This document shows positions 24,493 to 33,318 of a stretch of DNA of 64,000 bases, one piece after another. The stretch's first letter is position 1. Each line of letters opens with the position of its first letter. Made by a program: the position numbers and the translations under genes. The DNA comes from F1-60-MAGs149 sp037133755 (GTDB lineage: Bacteria; Actinomycetota; Thermoleophilia; Gaiellales; F1-60-MAGs149). The stretch is from NCBI GenBank assembly GCA_037133755.1, contig JBAXNN010000003.1, positions 124,001-188,000 of the forward strand, given 5' to 3'. A model generated the notes under the pieces. It did no database searches. It was given only the letters and a program-made list of their open reading frames with translations, and was not told the origin of the DNA.

Positions 24493-25349
24493 GTAGTGCC
24501 TCGCAGGTTGTCTTCGAGGGAATCCCACTGATCCTTGCCGAGGATGTCATTGAGCTCGTCGAAGGGCATCATGCGCGGCACCGACGCGACGGTCGAGCCG
24601 TCGGCCTTCAGTTGCGCGGCGAGGTCCTTCGTCGACTGTGCGGCGGCAAACAGCGTGGAGGAAGGGTAGATCACGAGCCCGAACCCGAGCTCCTGGAAGC
24701 GCTGTGCACCAAGGTCAGGCGTCATGCCGTACTCCGAGACGTTCACCATCAGGACGGCGTTAATGCCACCGTTGGCGATCGCCTTGAGGTCGTCCTCGCA
24801 GGTCGGCGCGTCGATGAAGATCACGTCGGCTCCCGCATCGGCGTACATGCGGGACCGCGCGATCGCGTCGTCGAGACCGGTCACGGCCGTCGCGTCGGAG
24901 CGCGCGATGATCACGGTTTCCGGGTTACGACGTGCGTCAAGCGCGGCGCGGAGCTTGATCACCATCTCCTCGGCGGGGATGACCTTCTTGCCCTCCATAT
25001 GTCCGCAGCGCTTCGGGAACACCTGGTCCTCGAACTGGATTGCGGCCGCGCCGGCGGCCTCAAGCTCGTGGACGGTGTGCACGACCTGGGGCACCTCGCC
25101 GTAGCCGGTATCGGCGTCGGCGATGACGGGCACGTCGATCGCGTTCGTCATGCGACGAAGGTGATCGACCATGTCGGTCAGCGTCGTGATGCCGAGATCG
25201 GGCAGGGCGAACGCCGCGGCCGATGCCGCATAGCCTCCGCGATAGACGGCCTCGAAGCCCGCCTGCTCGAGCAGGCGGGCCGTGAGGGCGTCATACGCAC
25301 CGGGGGCGACGAGGATCTCGCCGCTCTGGAGCCGCGCGCGGAGGGACAT
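24489..25349 (-). CDS. isocitrate lyase/PEP mutase superfamily lyase
   Basis: A 286-residue TIM-barrel lyase. It shows the start APGAYDALTARLLEQAGFEAVYRGG, the metal-binding DADTGYG and the catalytic loop as KRCGHMEGKK (family KKCGH), followed by IIARSDA. This matches methylisocitrate lyase, 2,3-dimethylmalate lyase or oxaloacetate-hydrolase type enzymes. It probably cleaves a C4-C7 2-hydroxy dicarboxylate; the exact substrate is unknown. It is co-transcribed with the HOT-type dehydrogenase and an NTF2-like protein. Confidence 0.88.
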   Translation of the reverse strand: MSLRARLQSGEILVAPGAYDALTARLLEQAGFEAVYRGGYAASAAAFALPDLGITTLTDMVDHLRRMTNAIDVPVIADADTGYGEVPQVVHTVHELEAAGAAAIQFEDQVFPKRCGHMEGKKVIPAEEMVIKLRAALDARRNPETVIIARSDATAVTGLDDAIARSRMYADAGADVIFIDAPTCEDDLKAIANGGINAVLMVNVSEYGMTPDLGAQRFQELGFGLVIYPSSTLFAAAQSTKDLAAQLKADGSTVASVPRMMPFDELNDILGKDQWDSLEDNLRGTT

Positions 25350-25352
25350 CGA

Positions 25353-25739
25353 TCAGTCCCTCAGTGGCGAGGCGCCGTCGATCCACACGATCACGCGCTT
25401 GAACTTCCCCGCCTCATCGAAGCTGAAGAAGTTGCACGTGATCACGTGGTCGAGCTCACCATCGGTCTTGACGTGCGGGCACGACTGCTCCGTCGACGCC
25501 TTCCCCTCGGCCTCGTCCACCACGATGTTCGTGATGTTGTGCTCGATGTGGGAGTAGTCGCCGAAGAAGTTCTCGAACATGCTGCGGATCCCGTCGTGCC
25601 CCTCGAACGTGATGTGGGCGCTCTGGATCGTGAACGTGGCGTCCGGCGCGAAGAAGGACAGCGCACCGTCCATGTCCTTCGCGTCGACGGCGTCGAAGTA
25701 CGCGCCTGGCGCCTGCTTGAGGTGTGCCCGGTCGTGCAT
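25353..25739 (-). CDS. NTF2/SnoaL-like protein
   Basis: A 128-residue NTF2-like protein with the same plan as the one at 439-825 (YFDAVDAKDMDGALSFFAPDATFTIQ; ending KFKRVIVWIDGASPLRD). The core has conserved Asp and His residues lining the usual pocket (HITFEGHDGIRSMF). Its ATG at 25739 touches the stop of the MaoC gene (one-base overlap). A dehydratase, isomerase or ligand-binding role is possible. It sits between the lyase and the MaoC hydratase, which suggests a task in the same pathway. Confidence 0.82.
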   Translation of the reverse strand: MHDRAHLKQAPGAYFDAVDAKDMDGALSFFAPDATFTIQSAHITFEGHDGIRSMFENFFGDYSHIEHNITNIVVDEAEGKASTEQSCPHVKTDGELDHVITCNFFSFDEAGKFKRVIVWIDGASPLRD

Positions 25740-26254
25740 CAGACGGTCCAGTCCGTGTCCGTGATGGGGAAGACCTCGGGGCTCTTGGCGCCCTCACGCT
25801 TGTAGATCATCATCTTGCGGCGGAACTCGCAGATGACCTCCTTGCGCTGGTTGAGGCCACGCGAGCGGATGCCGACGATGCCGACGTACGGGCGGCTCGA
25901 CGACTCGCGCTTCTCGAGAACCTCGGATTCGCACCACAGGGTGTCGCCGACGAAGACCGGGTTGGGCAGCTTGATGTCGTCCCACGCGAGGTTCGCCATC
26001 GCGTTCTCCGAGACGTCCGTCACCGAGAGTCCCGTGACGAGCGCGATCGTGAACGCCGAGTTGACGAGAATCTTGCCGAACGGCGAGGCCTCGGCGAACG
26101 GCGCGTTGAAGTGCGACTGGTTCGTGTTCATCGTCAGGTTCGTGAACCACGTGTTGTCGACCTCAGAGATCGTGCGGCCCATGCGGCTGCGGTACACGTC
26201 GCCGATTTCAAAGTCCTCGTAGAAGCGGCCTTCCCAGCCCTTGACAACGCCCAT
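25739..26254 (-). CDS. MaoC-like hydratase/dehydratase
   Basis: A 171-residue hot-dog-fold protein. The conserved hydratase-2 region is seen as TNQSHFNAPFAEASPFGKILVNSAFTIALVTGLSV, equivalent to the catalytic DxNPxHxD loop with N and H retained (TNQSHFN). The later VGDTLWCESEVLEKRES matches the second MaoC strand block, as in mesaconyl-CoA hydratase-type proteins. A CAGGAGGAACC ribosome binding site precedes the ATG. The likely substrate is an enoyl-CoA or branched unsaturated acid in this catabolic cluster. Confidence 0.87.
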   Translation of the reverse strand: MGVVKGWEGRFYEDFEIGDVYRSRMGRTISEVDNTWFTNLTMNTNQSHFNAPFAEASPFGKILVNSAFTIALVTGLSVTDVSENAMANLAWDDIKLPNPVFVGDTLWCESEVLEKRESSSRPYVGIVGIRSRGLNQRKEVICEFRRKMMIYKREGAKSPEVFPITDTDWTV

Positions 26255-26281
26255 GTTTGGTTCCTCCTGGTGGTGTTCGAT

Positions 26282-27382
26282 TTAGCCGCGGGTCTCGCGG
26301 ATCTCGGTGAAGATGTCGAGCGGGCACAGGGCCGACACGACGGGGTTCGGTACGTCGACGATCTCCGAGATGCGGAGATCGACGGTGGCGGAGCAGAGCA
26401 CGTAGGCCTGCTCGCGGCTGAGGCCGACTTCGTCGCCCAGCCACTGGATCATCGCCTCGATGGCGTTCTGCGCGGCCAGCGTGGTGTCCATCGGACGGAT
26501 CTGGCCCTGCGCGTCGATCGGCAGGCCCGTGGTGCTCACGTGGCGCCGCGCGCGGAAGGCGGGCTCGGTCGACTCGATCAGCGGCGTGTTCGGGCGATGC
26601 TTGACGTCACGCAACACGGAGACGCGGATGCGGACCTGGCCGTGCGTCTCGATCGCAAAGGCGCAGACCTCGCCGTCGCCCTGGCAAAAGTGCACGTCGC
26701 CGAGTGAGAGCAGGGCGCCGGGGACGTCGACGGGGAAGAAGATGCTGGAGCCAGCGCGCACCTGCGGCACGTCGAGATTCCCGCCGAGCTCGCGCGGCGG
26801 GATCGTGCGTGCGCCGGTCGAGGCGATCGGCTCCGTCGCCGGGATCGCGCTGTGGGCGGTGGGCGGCAGCGCGTTGACCGCGGCCTCACGCGTGTTCCAG
26901 AAGGCCAGGCGCTCGGCCGACGGGGCCACACCGATCACGCCGACGAATGGGTCCGCAGGGATGCTGACGCCCGGGATGCGGCCGCTCGTGGCACAGCCGT
27001 CGTGCAGGCCCCACGTGACGAGGAAGTAATCAGGGAAGCGGTCGGCCAGCAGACCGAAGCCCGGCACGATCGCGGTCGAGCCGAAGGTGTCGGTACGCAC
27101 GTCGAGGATGTCGACCTGCAGTACGTCGCCGGGCTTGGCGCCCTTCACGTAGATCGGTCCCGTCATCGGGTGCGGCGCGTCGAAGTCGACGTTCGCCAAA
27201 TCCGCATCGCTCATCGTCGGCAGGATCTGCCCGTCAATGCCGTCGCGGCAGTCCACGAGGATCTCGTCGCCGCTCTTCACCTCGAGCGCGGGCGGAATAT
27301 CGGGGTGCCAGCGGTTGTGCCCGGTCTCCGGCGCGTCGACGAGGCGCTTGCGGACTGGCGGGTCGAGGCGATGCTCGGCCAT
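26282..27382 (-). CDS. acetamidase/formamidase family amidohydrolase
   Basis: A 366-residue FmdA/AmdA-family hydrolase starting MAEHRLDPPVRKRLVDAPETGHNRWHPDIPP. Typical features are the VKSGDEILVDCRDG strand, the HPMTGPIYVKGAKPGDVLQVDIL block and LSLGDVHFCQGDGEVCAFAIE, which carries the metal-site DxHxxQGDGE. The normal substrates are formamide, acetamide or other short amides. The ATG overlaps the GAF gene stop (TGATG), so it is translationally coupled. Confidence 0.9.
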   Translation of the reverse strand: MAEHRLDPPVRKRLVDAPETGHNRWHPDIPPALEVKSGDEILVDCRDGIDGQILPTMSDADLANVDFDAPHPMTGPIYVKGAKPGDVLQVDILDVRTDTFGSTAIVPGFGLLADRFPDYFLVTWGLHDGCATSGRIPGVSIPADPFVGVIGVAPSAERLAFWNTREAAVNALPPTAHSAIPATEPIASTGARTIPPRELGGNLDVPQVRAGSSIFFPVDVPGALLSLGDVHFCQGDGEVCAFAIETHGQVRIRVSVLRDVKHRPNTPLIESTEPAFRARRHVSTTGLPIDAQGQIRPMDTTLAAQNAIEAMIQWLGDEVGLSREQAYVLCSATVDLRISEIVDVPNPVVSALCPLDIFTEIRETRG

Positions 27383-27825
27383 CAGCCCACCAGATCCTGC
27401 AGCTGGTCGGCGGTCTCGCGGGCCCAGCGCCTCTCCGCCTCGCTCCACACGCGCGGCGCGGTCAGGTCGTGGACGGACAGGAGCCCGACGATGTCGCCGG
27501 CCTCGTCGCGGTTGGCAGTCACCATCTGCGCTTTCAGCCCGCCGAACATCTCGCGCATCTCGTGGTAGCCGGCGTCATCGGTCGCGGAGGCGCAGTCGTC
27601 TTCGACGACCTGGCTGGCCCCGGCCTGCATCTTGAGCACCACCGGCTGCTTCGACATGTCGAGGCGCGGCGTGTCGCGGATTGAGTGCGTGCCAGGTGAG
27701 CACCACTCGTAGGCGATCGGGAACACGCTGTCGTCGGACGGCAGGCGGAGCGTGACCCGCTGCACCTCGAGCTGCTCGCCGAGCTCGGTCAGCAGTTCCG
27801 TGATCGCGTCGTCGTGCCCACTCAC
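27382..27825 (-). CDS. GAF-domain protein
   Basis: A 147-residue single GAF-like domain. The pattern ITELLTELGEQLEVQRVTLRLP, then KMQAGASQVVEDDCA and GLLSVHDLTAPRVWSEAERRWARETADQL follows the GAF fold used to sense small molecules. It has no output domain, so it may be a stand-alone ligand sensor or an IclR-like remnant. The GTG start at 27825 overlaps the aldo-keto reductase stop (GTGA) and is preferred over the ATG at 27834. Confidence 0.75.
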   Translation of the reverse strand: MSGHDDAITELLTELGEQLEVQRVTLRLPSDDSVFPIAYEWCSPGTHSIRDTPRLDMSKQPVVLKMQAGASQVVEDDCASATDDAGYHEMREMFGGLKAQMVTANRDEAGDIVGLLSVHDLTAPRVWSEAERRWARETADQLQDLVG

Positions 27826-28820
27826 TGCGCCCACTCCAGCGTGGCGTCGCGGGTGGCCTCGTCGAGCGCGGCGAGGATGTCGTCGCCGAGCGGCTCCTCA
27901 AAGGCGGGGAGGACGTCGTCGAGCTGCGCGGCGTTCGAGGCGCCGAGGATCGGCGCGGTCACGGCCGACTGTGCGAGCACCCAGCCGACGGCGACGCGCG
28001 CCGGCTCGAGGCCCGCCTCGTCGCAGATCGCGAAGATGCGCTCCGACTTCTCGAACATCGTCTCGTTCCAGTAGCGACGGCGGTACGTGTTGCCGCTCAT
28101 GCCCGGTAGCGAGAAGCGGCCTTCGGGAGGATCCTCATCGGGACGACGGCCACGGTGCTTGGCCGTGAGGAAGCCACCGGCCAGCGGGTTGTACGAGATC
28201 ACGCCGATGCCCTCGGCCTCGGCCAGCGGGAAGATCGCGTGCTCGCAGTGGCGGTGCAGCAGGTTGTAGCGCGGCTGCAGGCAGGCGAAGCCCTCGACGC
28301 CCAGACGCGCCGCGGCAATCGCCGCTTCGGCCGTCTTGACCGGGCTGAAGTTGCATGAGCCGCCGTACAGGATCTTGCCCTCGCGACGCAGATCCTCGAG
28401 CCCGTCGAGCGTCTCCTCGACGGGCGTGTTCGGATCCATCTGGTGCACCTGAAACAGATCGATCCAGTCGGTCTGGAGACGCCGCAGGCTGGCCTCGACG
28501 CTGCGACGGATGTGCAGCCGCCCGTTGCCGCGCTGATGCGCTGCGGGGCCCATCGGGAAGTGGCACTTCGTGGCCAGCACAACCCGGTCGCGCCGCCCCG
28601 CGATGATGCGCCCGAGGATCTCCTCGGTCAGACCATTCGTCTCGATATCGGGCGGAATCGGATACGCATCGGCCGTGTCGAGAAACGTCACGCCCGCGTC
28701 GAGCGCCCTATCGACGATGCGCGTCGCCTCGGCCTCGTCGGCCTGGCGGCCGAACGTCATCGTGCCCAGGCAGGCGCGCGAGACGCGGAGTCCCGTTCCT
28801 CCCAGATTGACGGTATCCAT
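27822..28820 (-). CDS. aldo/keto reductase
   Basis: A 332-residue NADPH-dependent reductase of the aldo/keto reductase family. The catalytic tetrad is visible as Asp and Tyr in FLDTADAYP, Lys in VVLATKCHF and His in FQVHQMDPN; the GGSCNFSP strand and the C-terminal LGASNAAQLDDVLPAFE cofactor block are typical. Start MDTVNLGGTGLRVSRACLGTM is the standard N-terminus. It heads the minus-strand catabolic run 27.8-23.2 kb. A REPIN copy lies 38 bp upstream of its ATG. Confidence 0.9.
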   Translation of the reverse strand: MDTVNLGGTGLRVSRACLGTMTFGRQADEAEATRIVDRALDAGVTFLDTADAYPIPPDIETNGLTEEILGRIIAGRRDRVVLATKCHFPMGPAAHQRGNGRLHIRRSVEASLRRLQTDWIDLFQVHQMDPNTPVEETLDGLEDLRREGKILYGGSCNFSPVKTAEAAIAAARLGVEGFACLQPRYNLLHRHCEHAIFPLAEAEGIGVISYNPLAGGFLTAKHRGRRPDEDPPEGRFSLPGMSGNTYRRRYWNETMFEKSERIFAICDEAGLEPARVAVGWVLAQSAVTAPILGASNAAQLDDVLPAFEEPLGDDILAALDEATRDATLEWAQ

Positions 28821-28858
28821 CAGGCGCCCTCGCGGAGGCGTTGCCTGCGCGCCGTGAG

Positions 28859-28968
28859 GGATGCTCCAAAGGGGTCAGACCTTTCTGGAGCATCGCAGCA
28901 CGCCGTTGCGAAGGTCGTTGCCGCATTCGGGCGATGCTCCAGAAAGGTCTGACCCCTTTGGAGCATCC
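28859..28968. repeat. REPIN-like inverted repeat, copy 2
   Basis: Two 36-bp units (28859-28894 and 28933-28968) are exact reverse complements and flank a 38-nt unique spacer, so the whole 110 bp can fold into one long hairpin. The core is GGGGTCAGACC. The inner arm reads TTTCTGG, different from the other copies. It lies between two minus-strand genes. Confidence 0.93.
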
Positions 28969-28996
28969 ACCCACCCATGTCGCGCCTCCGCGTCAC

Positions 28997-29833
28997 CTAG
29001 GCGTTGCCGACGCTCTCGCCCTTGAACCACCGGATCACGACGTCTGCGGACAGCTCGGGCTGCTCCATCAGGTTCGTGTGGCCGGAGCCCTCGACGATGT
29101 AGAACTCGGAGCCGGGGATGTTCTCGTGGATCCAGCGCGCACCGGCACCGTCCGGGCCCGCATCGATCGGCGTGAGGCAGTCCTCGGAGCCGACCATGAC
29201 GAGCGTGGGGGCGGTCACCTTCGCGGCGTACGGACGCAGGTCCATGTCGCGCATCGCGGCGCAGGCGCCGGTGAACACGGGGACGGAGCAGTTGCGCTCG
29301 AGGACGCCCTGGATGACCCCGACGGTCTCGTCGCCGGCCGGCGTGTCGAGGAACTCGCGCGACAGGCACTTCGTTGCGATCTCCTGGGCCAGGCCGCGGC
29401 CGCCCATGCCCTGGGCCTGGGCGAGCGCGGCCCAGATGTCCCAGTGTGCGCGCGCCATGTAGTCGCTCTTCGCCATCGGGCAGTCGAGCACGAGACGATC
29501 GATGTACTCGGGGTGACGGCCGGCGAAGGCGAGGGAGACCATGCCGCCCATCGACGTGCCGTGCACGTGCGTCTTCTTGATGCCGGCGTCGTCGAGGATC
29601 GCCTTGAGGTCATCGGCCCAGAGGTCCATGTCGTAGTGCTGCTCGGGGCGATCCGAGTTGCCGTAGCCACGCAGGTCCATCTCGATGACGTTGAAGTGCG
29701 GCGTCATGAGGTGCGTGACGAATCCGAAGTTCTCGTGGGCGAAGCCCGCGCCGCCGATCTGGAGCAGGTGCTCCTCACCGTCGCCGTGGATGTCGTACCA
29801 AATGTTGACTCCGTCGATATTGACCTGCGACAT
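28997..29833 (-). CDS. alpha/beta hydrolase (enol-lactonase-like)
   Basis: A 278-residue alpha/beta hydrolase. The nucleophile elbow is GTSMGGM, the acid residue is likely in VMVGSEDCLTP and the catalytic His is in EGSGHTNLM; the first part NIWYDIHGDGEEHLLQIGG and DLRGYGNSDRP (oxyanion region) match 3-oxoadipate enol-lactonase-type esterases. The substrate is unknown. GGAGAGAGCC precedes the ATG. It is 33 bp downstream of the acyl-CoA dehydrogenase gene and probably in its transcript. Confidence 0.88.
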   Translation of the reverse strand: MSQVNIDGVNIWYDIHGDGEEHLLQIGGAGFAHENFGFVTHLMTPHFNVIEMDLRGYGNSDRPEQHYDMDLWADDLKAILDDAGIKKTHVHGTSMGGMVSLAFAGRHPEYIDRLVLDCPMAKSDYMARAHWDIWAALAQAQGMGGRGLAQEIATKCLSREFLDTPAGDETVGVIQGVLERNCSVPVFTGACAAMRDMDLRPYAAKVTAPTLVMVGSEDCLTPIDAGPDGAGARWIHENIPGSEFYIVEGSGHTNLMEQPELSADVVIRWFKGESVGNA

Positions 29834-29866
29834 GGCTCTCTCCTCCGTGTGCGGTTGACGTGCTCC

Positions 29867-31033
29867 CTAGTAGGAGCGCGGCATCTTCAAAACGTGCTGG
29901 CCCAGGAAGGCGAGCACGAGGTTGTTGCTGATCGGGGCCGTCATGTAGAGACGGGTCTCGCGGAACTTGCGCTCAATGTCGTACTCCTCGGCGAAGCCGA
30001 AGCCGCCGTGCGCGTCGAGGCAGGCGTTGGCGGCCTGCCAGGAGGCCTCCGAGGCCAGCAGCTTCGCCATGTTGCCCTCGGCACCGCAGGGCTCGCCGGC
30101 CTCGAACAGCTCGGAGGCGCGGCGGCGCATCAGGTCGGCGGCCTCAACGGCCGCGTAGGCGCGAGCGATCGGGAACTGCACGCCCTGGTTGGCGCCGATC
30201 GGGCGGCCGAACACTTCACGCTCTGTCGCGTAGGCCGACCCCTTCTCGATGAACCAGCGGCCATCGCCGATGCACTCAGCGGCGATCAGGATGCGCTCGG
30301 CGTTCATGCCGTCGAGGATGTACTTGAAGCCCATGCCCTCTTCGCCGACCAGCGCGTCGGCCGGGAGCTTGAGGCCCTTGATGAACACCTCGGTCGTCGC
30401 GTGGTTCATCATCGTGCGGATCGGACGCGCGTCGATCGAGTCGCCGGCCTCACGCAGGTCGACGAGGAACGTCGACAGGCCCCACCACTTGGGCTTGCCC
30501 TCGACGGGCTCCGACGTGCGGGCGAGCAGCAGCATCATGTCGGAGTGGAAGAAGCGGCTGGTCCAGATCTTCTGGCCGTCGACAACCCACGTGCCGTCGT
30601 CCTGCTGAACGGCGCGGGTGCGGATGGCGAGCGAGTTCGAGCCGGCGTCAGGCTCGGTCACACCGAAGGCCTGGAGGCGGATCTCACCCGAGGCGATACC
30701 GGGGAGATACGTTGCTTTTTGCTCCTCCGAGCCGTGGCGCAGGACGGTGCCCATGATGTACATCTGGGCGTGGCAGGCACCGGCGTTGCAGCCCTGGTGG
30801 TTGATCTCCTCGAGGATGATCGCGGCGTCGGACTCGGAGAGGCCGCCACCGCCGTACTCCTCAGGAATCAGCGCGCCCAGCCAGCCGTCATCAGACAGCC
30901 GCTTCACGAACTCGGTCGGATACCCCTGCTCACGGTCCAACTCGCGCCAATACTCGCCGGGAAACTGCTTGCACAGCTCCGCAACGCCTTCGCGGATCAT
31001 GGACTCGTGCTCTTGTGCCTCTGTCATCGCCAT
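29867..31033 (-). CDS. acyl-CoA dehydrogenase
   Basis: A 388-residue flavoprotein of the acyl-CoA dehydrogenase family. Conserved blocks include FGVTEPDAGSNSLAIRTRAV (FAD/substrate binding), GQKIWTSRFFHSDMMLLLART, and the C-terminal YGGFGFAEEYDIERKFRETRLYMTAPISNNL-type segment (here DAHGGFGFAEEYDIER). The catalytic base position (Glu) lies in that last block. Chain-length preference cannot be read. TAGGAT ends 7 nt before the ATG, indicating a leaderless transcript. Confidence 0.92.
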   Translation of the reverse strand: MAMTEAQEHESMIREGVAELCKQFPGEYWRELDREQGYPTEFVKRLSDDGWLGALIPEEYGGGGLSESDAAIILEEINHQGCNAGACHAQMYIMGTVLRHGSEEQKATYLPGIASGEIRLQAFGVTEPDAGSNSLAIRTRAVQQDDGTWVVDGQKIWTSRFFHSDMMLLLARTSEPVEGKPKWWGLSTFLVDLREAGDSIDARPIRTMMNHATTEVFIKGLKLPADALVGEEGMGFKYILDGMNAERILIAAECIGDGRWFIEKGSAYATEREVFGRPIGANQGVQFPIARAYAAVEAADLMRRRASELFEAGEPCGAEGNMAKLLASEASWQAANACLDAHGGFGFAEEYDIERKFRETRLYMTAPISNNLVLAFLGQHVLKMPRSY

Positions 31034-31141
31034 GGTGTGGATCCTAGTCCGTAATACCTTCGGGGAGCAAATGTCTACCGATAGTTCGTGCGCGGACCGT
31101 GTGCGGATGGCGCGCGGCGTGTCACCGCGGCAGCTGCGCGT

Positions 31142-33178
31142 CTAGCCGGTGACGCTGCTGGCGCCCGGTCCACGCGCCGCGAAGGTCACGACCGTGCGCT
31201 TGCTGGTCTTGGCGCCACGTGCGTTCGTCAGCGTCGTGGTGACGGTCACGCGCAGCGAGGTGTGCACCAGCGTTGCCTGGGCCGCGGTTGACAGCGTGCA
31301 GAGCACGGAGTACCGACCGGCGCGCTTGACCTTGAGGCGGGACCCGCAGGCGCGGCGCGTGCCGGCGATCGCGCCGGAGGGCACGGTTCCGACCGTCGTG
31401 ATCGCACCGGGCGCGCCCGCGACGACTTCGGTGACGATCGCGTAGCCCTCGGTCGTCGCGCTCGTGACACGTAGGGTCGGGCTCGGGCCGGTGCCCGACG
31501 TCGCTGACGATCCGGAGCCGTCGGGGTTCTTGGTCGTTGTGCCGGTCGTGGTGGAAGCGCCACTGGCTGAGCTGCTGCCGGAGGAGCCGCCGCCGGAGGA
31601 GCCGCCGCCGGAGGTGCCGCCGCCGGAACCACCGCCGCCCGAACCGCCTCCGCCACCGGAAGCGGCGCGCGTCACGACGACGGTGTAGGTCTGCAACGTC
31701 GTCCCGTCCTGCGCGGTCACGAGGGTGGTGATCGTCGTATCGCCGACGGCCAGGTTGACGGTCACCGAGGGATTGTTGTTGGCGATGAACGAGCCGTTGA
31801 CGCGCACCGTCTGGTTCGTCTGCCCCTTGGTCGGGGTCACGGTGACGCTCGTGACGCTGTTGTCGACGCTGGCGGTGTAGGTGGACGTGCCGCTGGCGAA
31901 CGTCGGCGTGAGGGTGACCGGGGAGCCGCCGCCGGCCAGGCTCAACCCGGACAGCGTGGCCACGCTGGAGGCGTCGACCGTGACCGGTCCGTAGGTCCAC
32001 GGTCCCGCCACGATGCCGGTCGTCGAGCCCCGGCCCGCCGCGAGCGGTCCCGTGTAGACCTCGACCTTGACGTCGTAGGCCGTGCCGTTGGTCAGGTTCT
32101 GGACACGGCACGTCAGCGGCGAGTCGGCTGCGTCGATCAGGCACGTGCCGGCGGACGGGCCGCCCCCGCTGGGGTAGGCGTAGACCTTGTACGACCCGGC
32201 GGTGCCGCCATCGGTGGCGGGCGTGATGGTCGTCGTCAGCGTGGAGTAGGAGGGGGAGACGTCGACCTGCGTCGGCTGCTTGGGCATCGGCGTGATCACG
32301 AGCTTGCCGTTCCATGTGCCGCTGTCGGGGCCGTAGTTGCCGGTGCCCGCGGCGTCGACGCCGTACGTGGTCGCGGTGCCGGCCCAGAACGGGTCCCCGG
32401 AGACAGCGGGGCCGAGACTCGAACCGCCGCCGCCGCCACCACCGGAGAAGTTCCCGACTCCGCTGCCACCGCCACCGCCGCTGGCCAATCCGCCTCCGCC
32501 ACCGCCGCCGCCGTAGGCGCTGCCGCCGGCGCCTGCACCGCCGCTCTTGATGCTCGCCCCGCCAGCGTTCTGTCCGGCAGTCCCGGTCCCACCGGCGCTG
32601 CCGCCCATGCTCTGTGTGGCGCCGCCACCGCCGACGCCCGAGCCGCCGGAGCCAATGGGTACGCCACCCTGTCCGCCCGCGATGTTGCTCCCGCTGTAGC
32701 CGCCGCCACCACCCGCGACCACCGCGAACACGCCGCCGATTTTGACATCGGTTGCGCCGCCGCCACCACCGCCACCGGCCGTCGTGCCGTTGCCACCCGC
32801 GGCTCCGCCGTTGTCACCGCCCGCTCCGCCCGTTTGGCTGTTGATCGCGCTCCGGCCGGCGCCGCCGACGTTGTAGGCGAGCACGTTGCCCGCCGACACG
32901 GCGAGATACGCCGTCACCGTGGCACCCTTGCTGCCCGAGACGCCTCCGCCGGAGAACCCGCCGCTGGCGCCGAAGGCCTCAACGCGCAAGACGCTGACGC
33001 CGCTCGGCACGGTGTAGCTCCCCGCGCCGACGGTCGTGATGGTCTGCGCCGGCGCGAAGGCCGCGGATGCCATGTCGGCACCTGCTGCGGCGAGCACTGC
33101 GCAGGCGATCAGCACGGCTGCGATGCGCGCACGGCGTCCGCCGAAGGCGCGGTCGGCACGGAGCGTGGGGTTCGGCAT
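31142..33178 (-). CDS. large secreted Gly-rich protein with Fn3/cadherin-like modules
   Basis: A 678-residue exported protein. Residues about 8-40 form a signal peptide (RRARIAAVLIACAVLAAAG). A Gly-rich region (about residues 60-260, many GGGGGG blocks) follows a YTVPSGVSVLRVEAFGASGG start, as in phage tail-fibre-like or glycine-rich adhesive proteins. Then come a fibronectin-III-like module (NLTNGTAYDVKVEVYT), a cadherin-like beta-sandwich (ATLSGLSLAGGGSPVTLTP; TYTASVDNSVTSVTVTPT), a Gly/Ser spacer and a C-terminal beta domain. The ATG at 33178 is chosen because TAGATT ends 7 nt before it. Probably cell-surface; function unknown. Confidence 0.75.
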   Translation of the reverse strand: MPNPTLRADRAFGGRRARIAAVLIACAVLAAAGADMASAAFAPAQTITTVGAGSYTVPSGVSVLRVEAFGASGGFSGGGVSGSKGATVTAYLAVSAGNVLAYNVGGAGRSAINSQTGGAGGDNGGAAGGNGTTAGGGGGGGATDVKIGGVFAVVAGGGGGYSGSNIAGGQGGVPIGSGGSGVGGGGATQSMGGSAGGTGTAGQNAGGASIKSGGAGAGGSAYGGGGGGGGLASGGGGGSGVGNFSGGGGGGGSSLGPAVSGDPFWAGTATTYGVDAAGTGNYGPDSGTWNGKLVITPMPKQPTQVDVSPSYSTLTTTITPATDGGTAGSYKVYAYPSGGGPSAGTCLIDAADSPLTCRVQNLTNGTAYDVKVEVYTGPLAAGRGSTTGIVAGPWTYGPVTVDASSVATLSGLSLAGGGSPVTLTPTFASGTSTYTASVDNSVTSVTVTPTKGQTNQTVRVNGSFIANNNPSVTVNLAVGDTTITTLVTAQDGTTLQTYTVVVTRAASGGGGGSGGGGSGGGTSGGGSSGGGSSGSSSASGASTTTGTTTKNPDGSGSSATSGTGPSPTLRVTSATTEGYAIVTEVVAGAPGAITTVGTVPSGAIAGTRRACGSRLKVKRAGRYSVLCTLSTAAQATLVHTSLRVTVTTTLTNARGAKTSKRTVVTFAARGPGASSVTG

Positions 33179-33318
33179 GGCGGTCAATCTACTGGCAGGC
33201 CGTCGGTGATGCCCACGCGATGTTCGGGTAACTCACGCCTCGCTCCGGTCCGCTGCATCCGCTGCCTGACGCCCGAGTCCGGCTAGGGTGCCGCCAACCG
33301 ATTGGGAGGAGACACCCG

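Noticed and set aside
24489..25349. Naming the isocitrate-lyase-family gene prpB.
   Set aside because: No 2-methylcitrate cycle genes are nearby and several enzymes share the KKCGH motif, so the substrate is unresolved.
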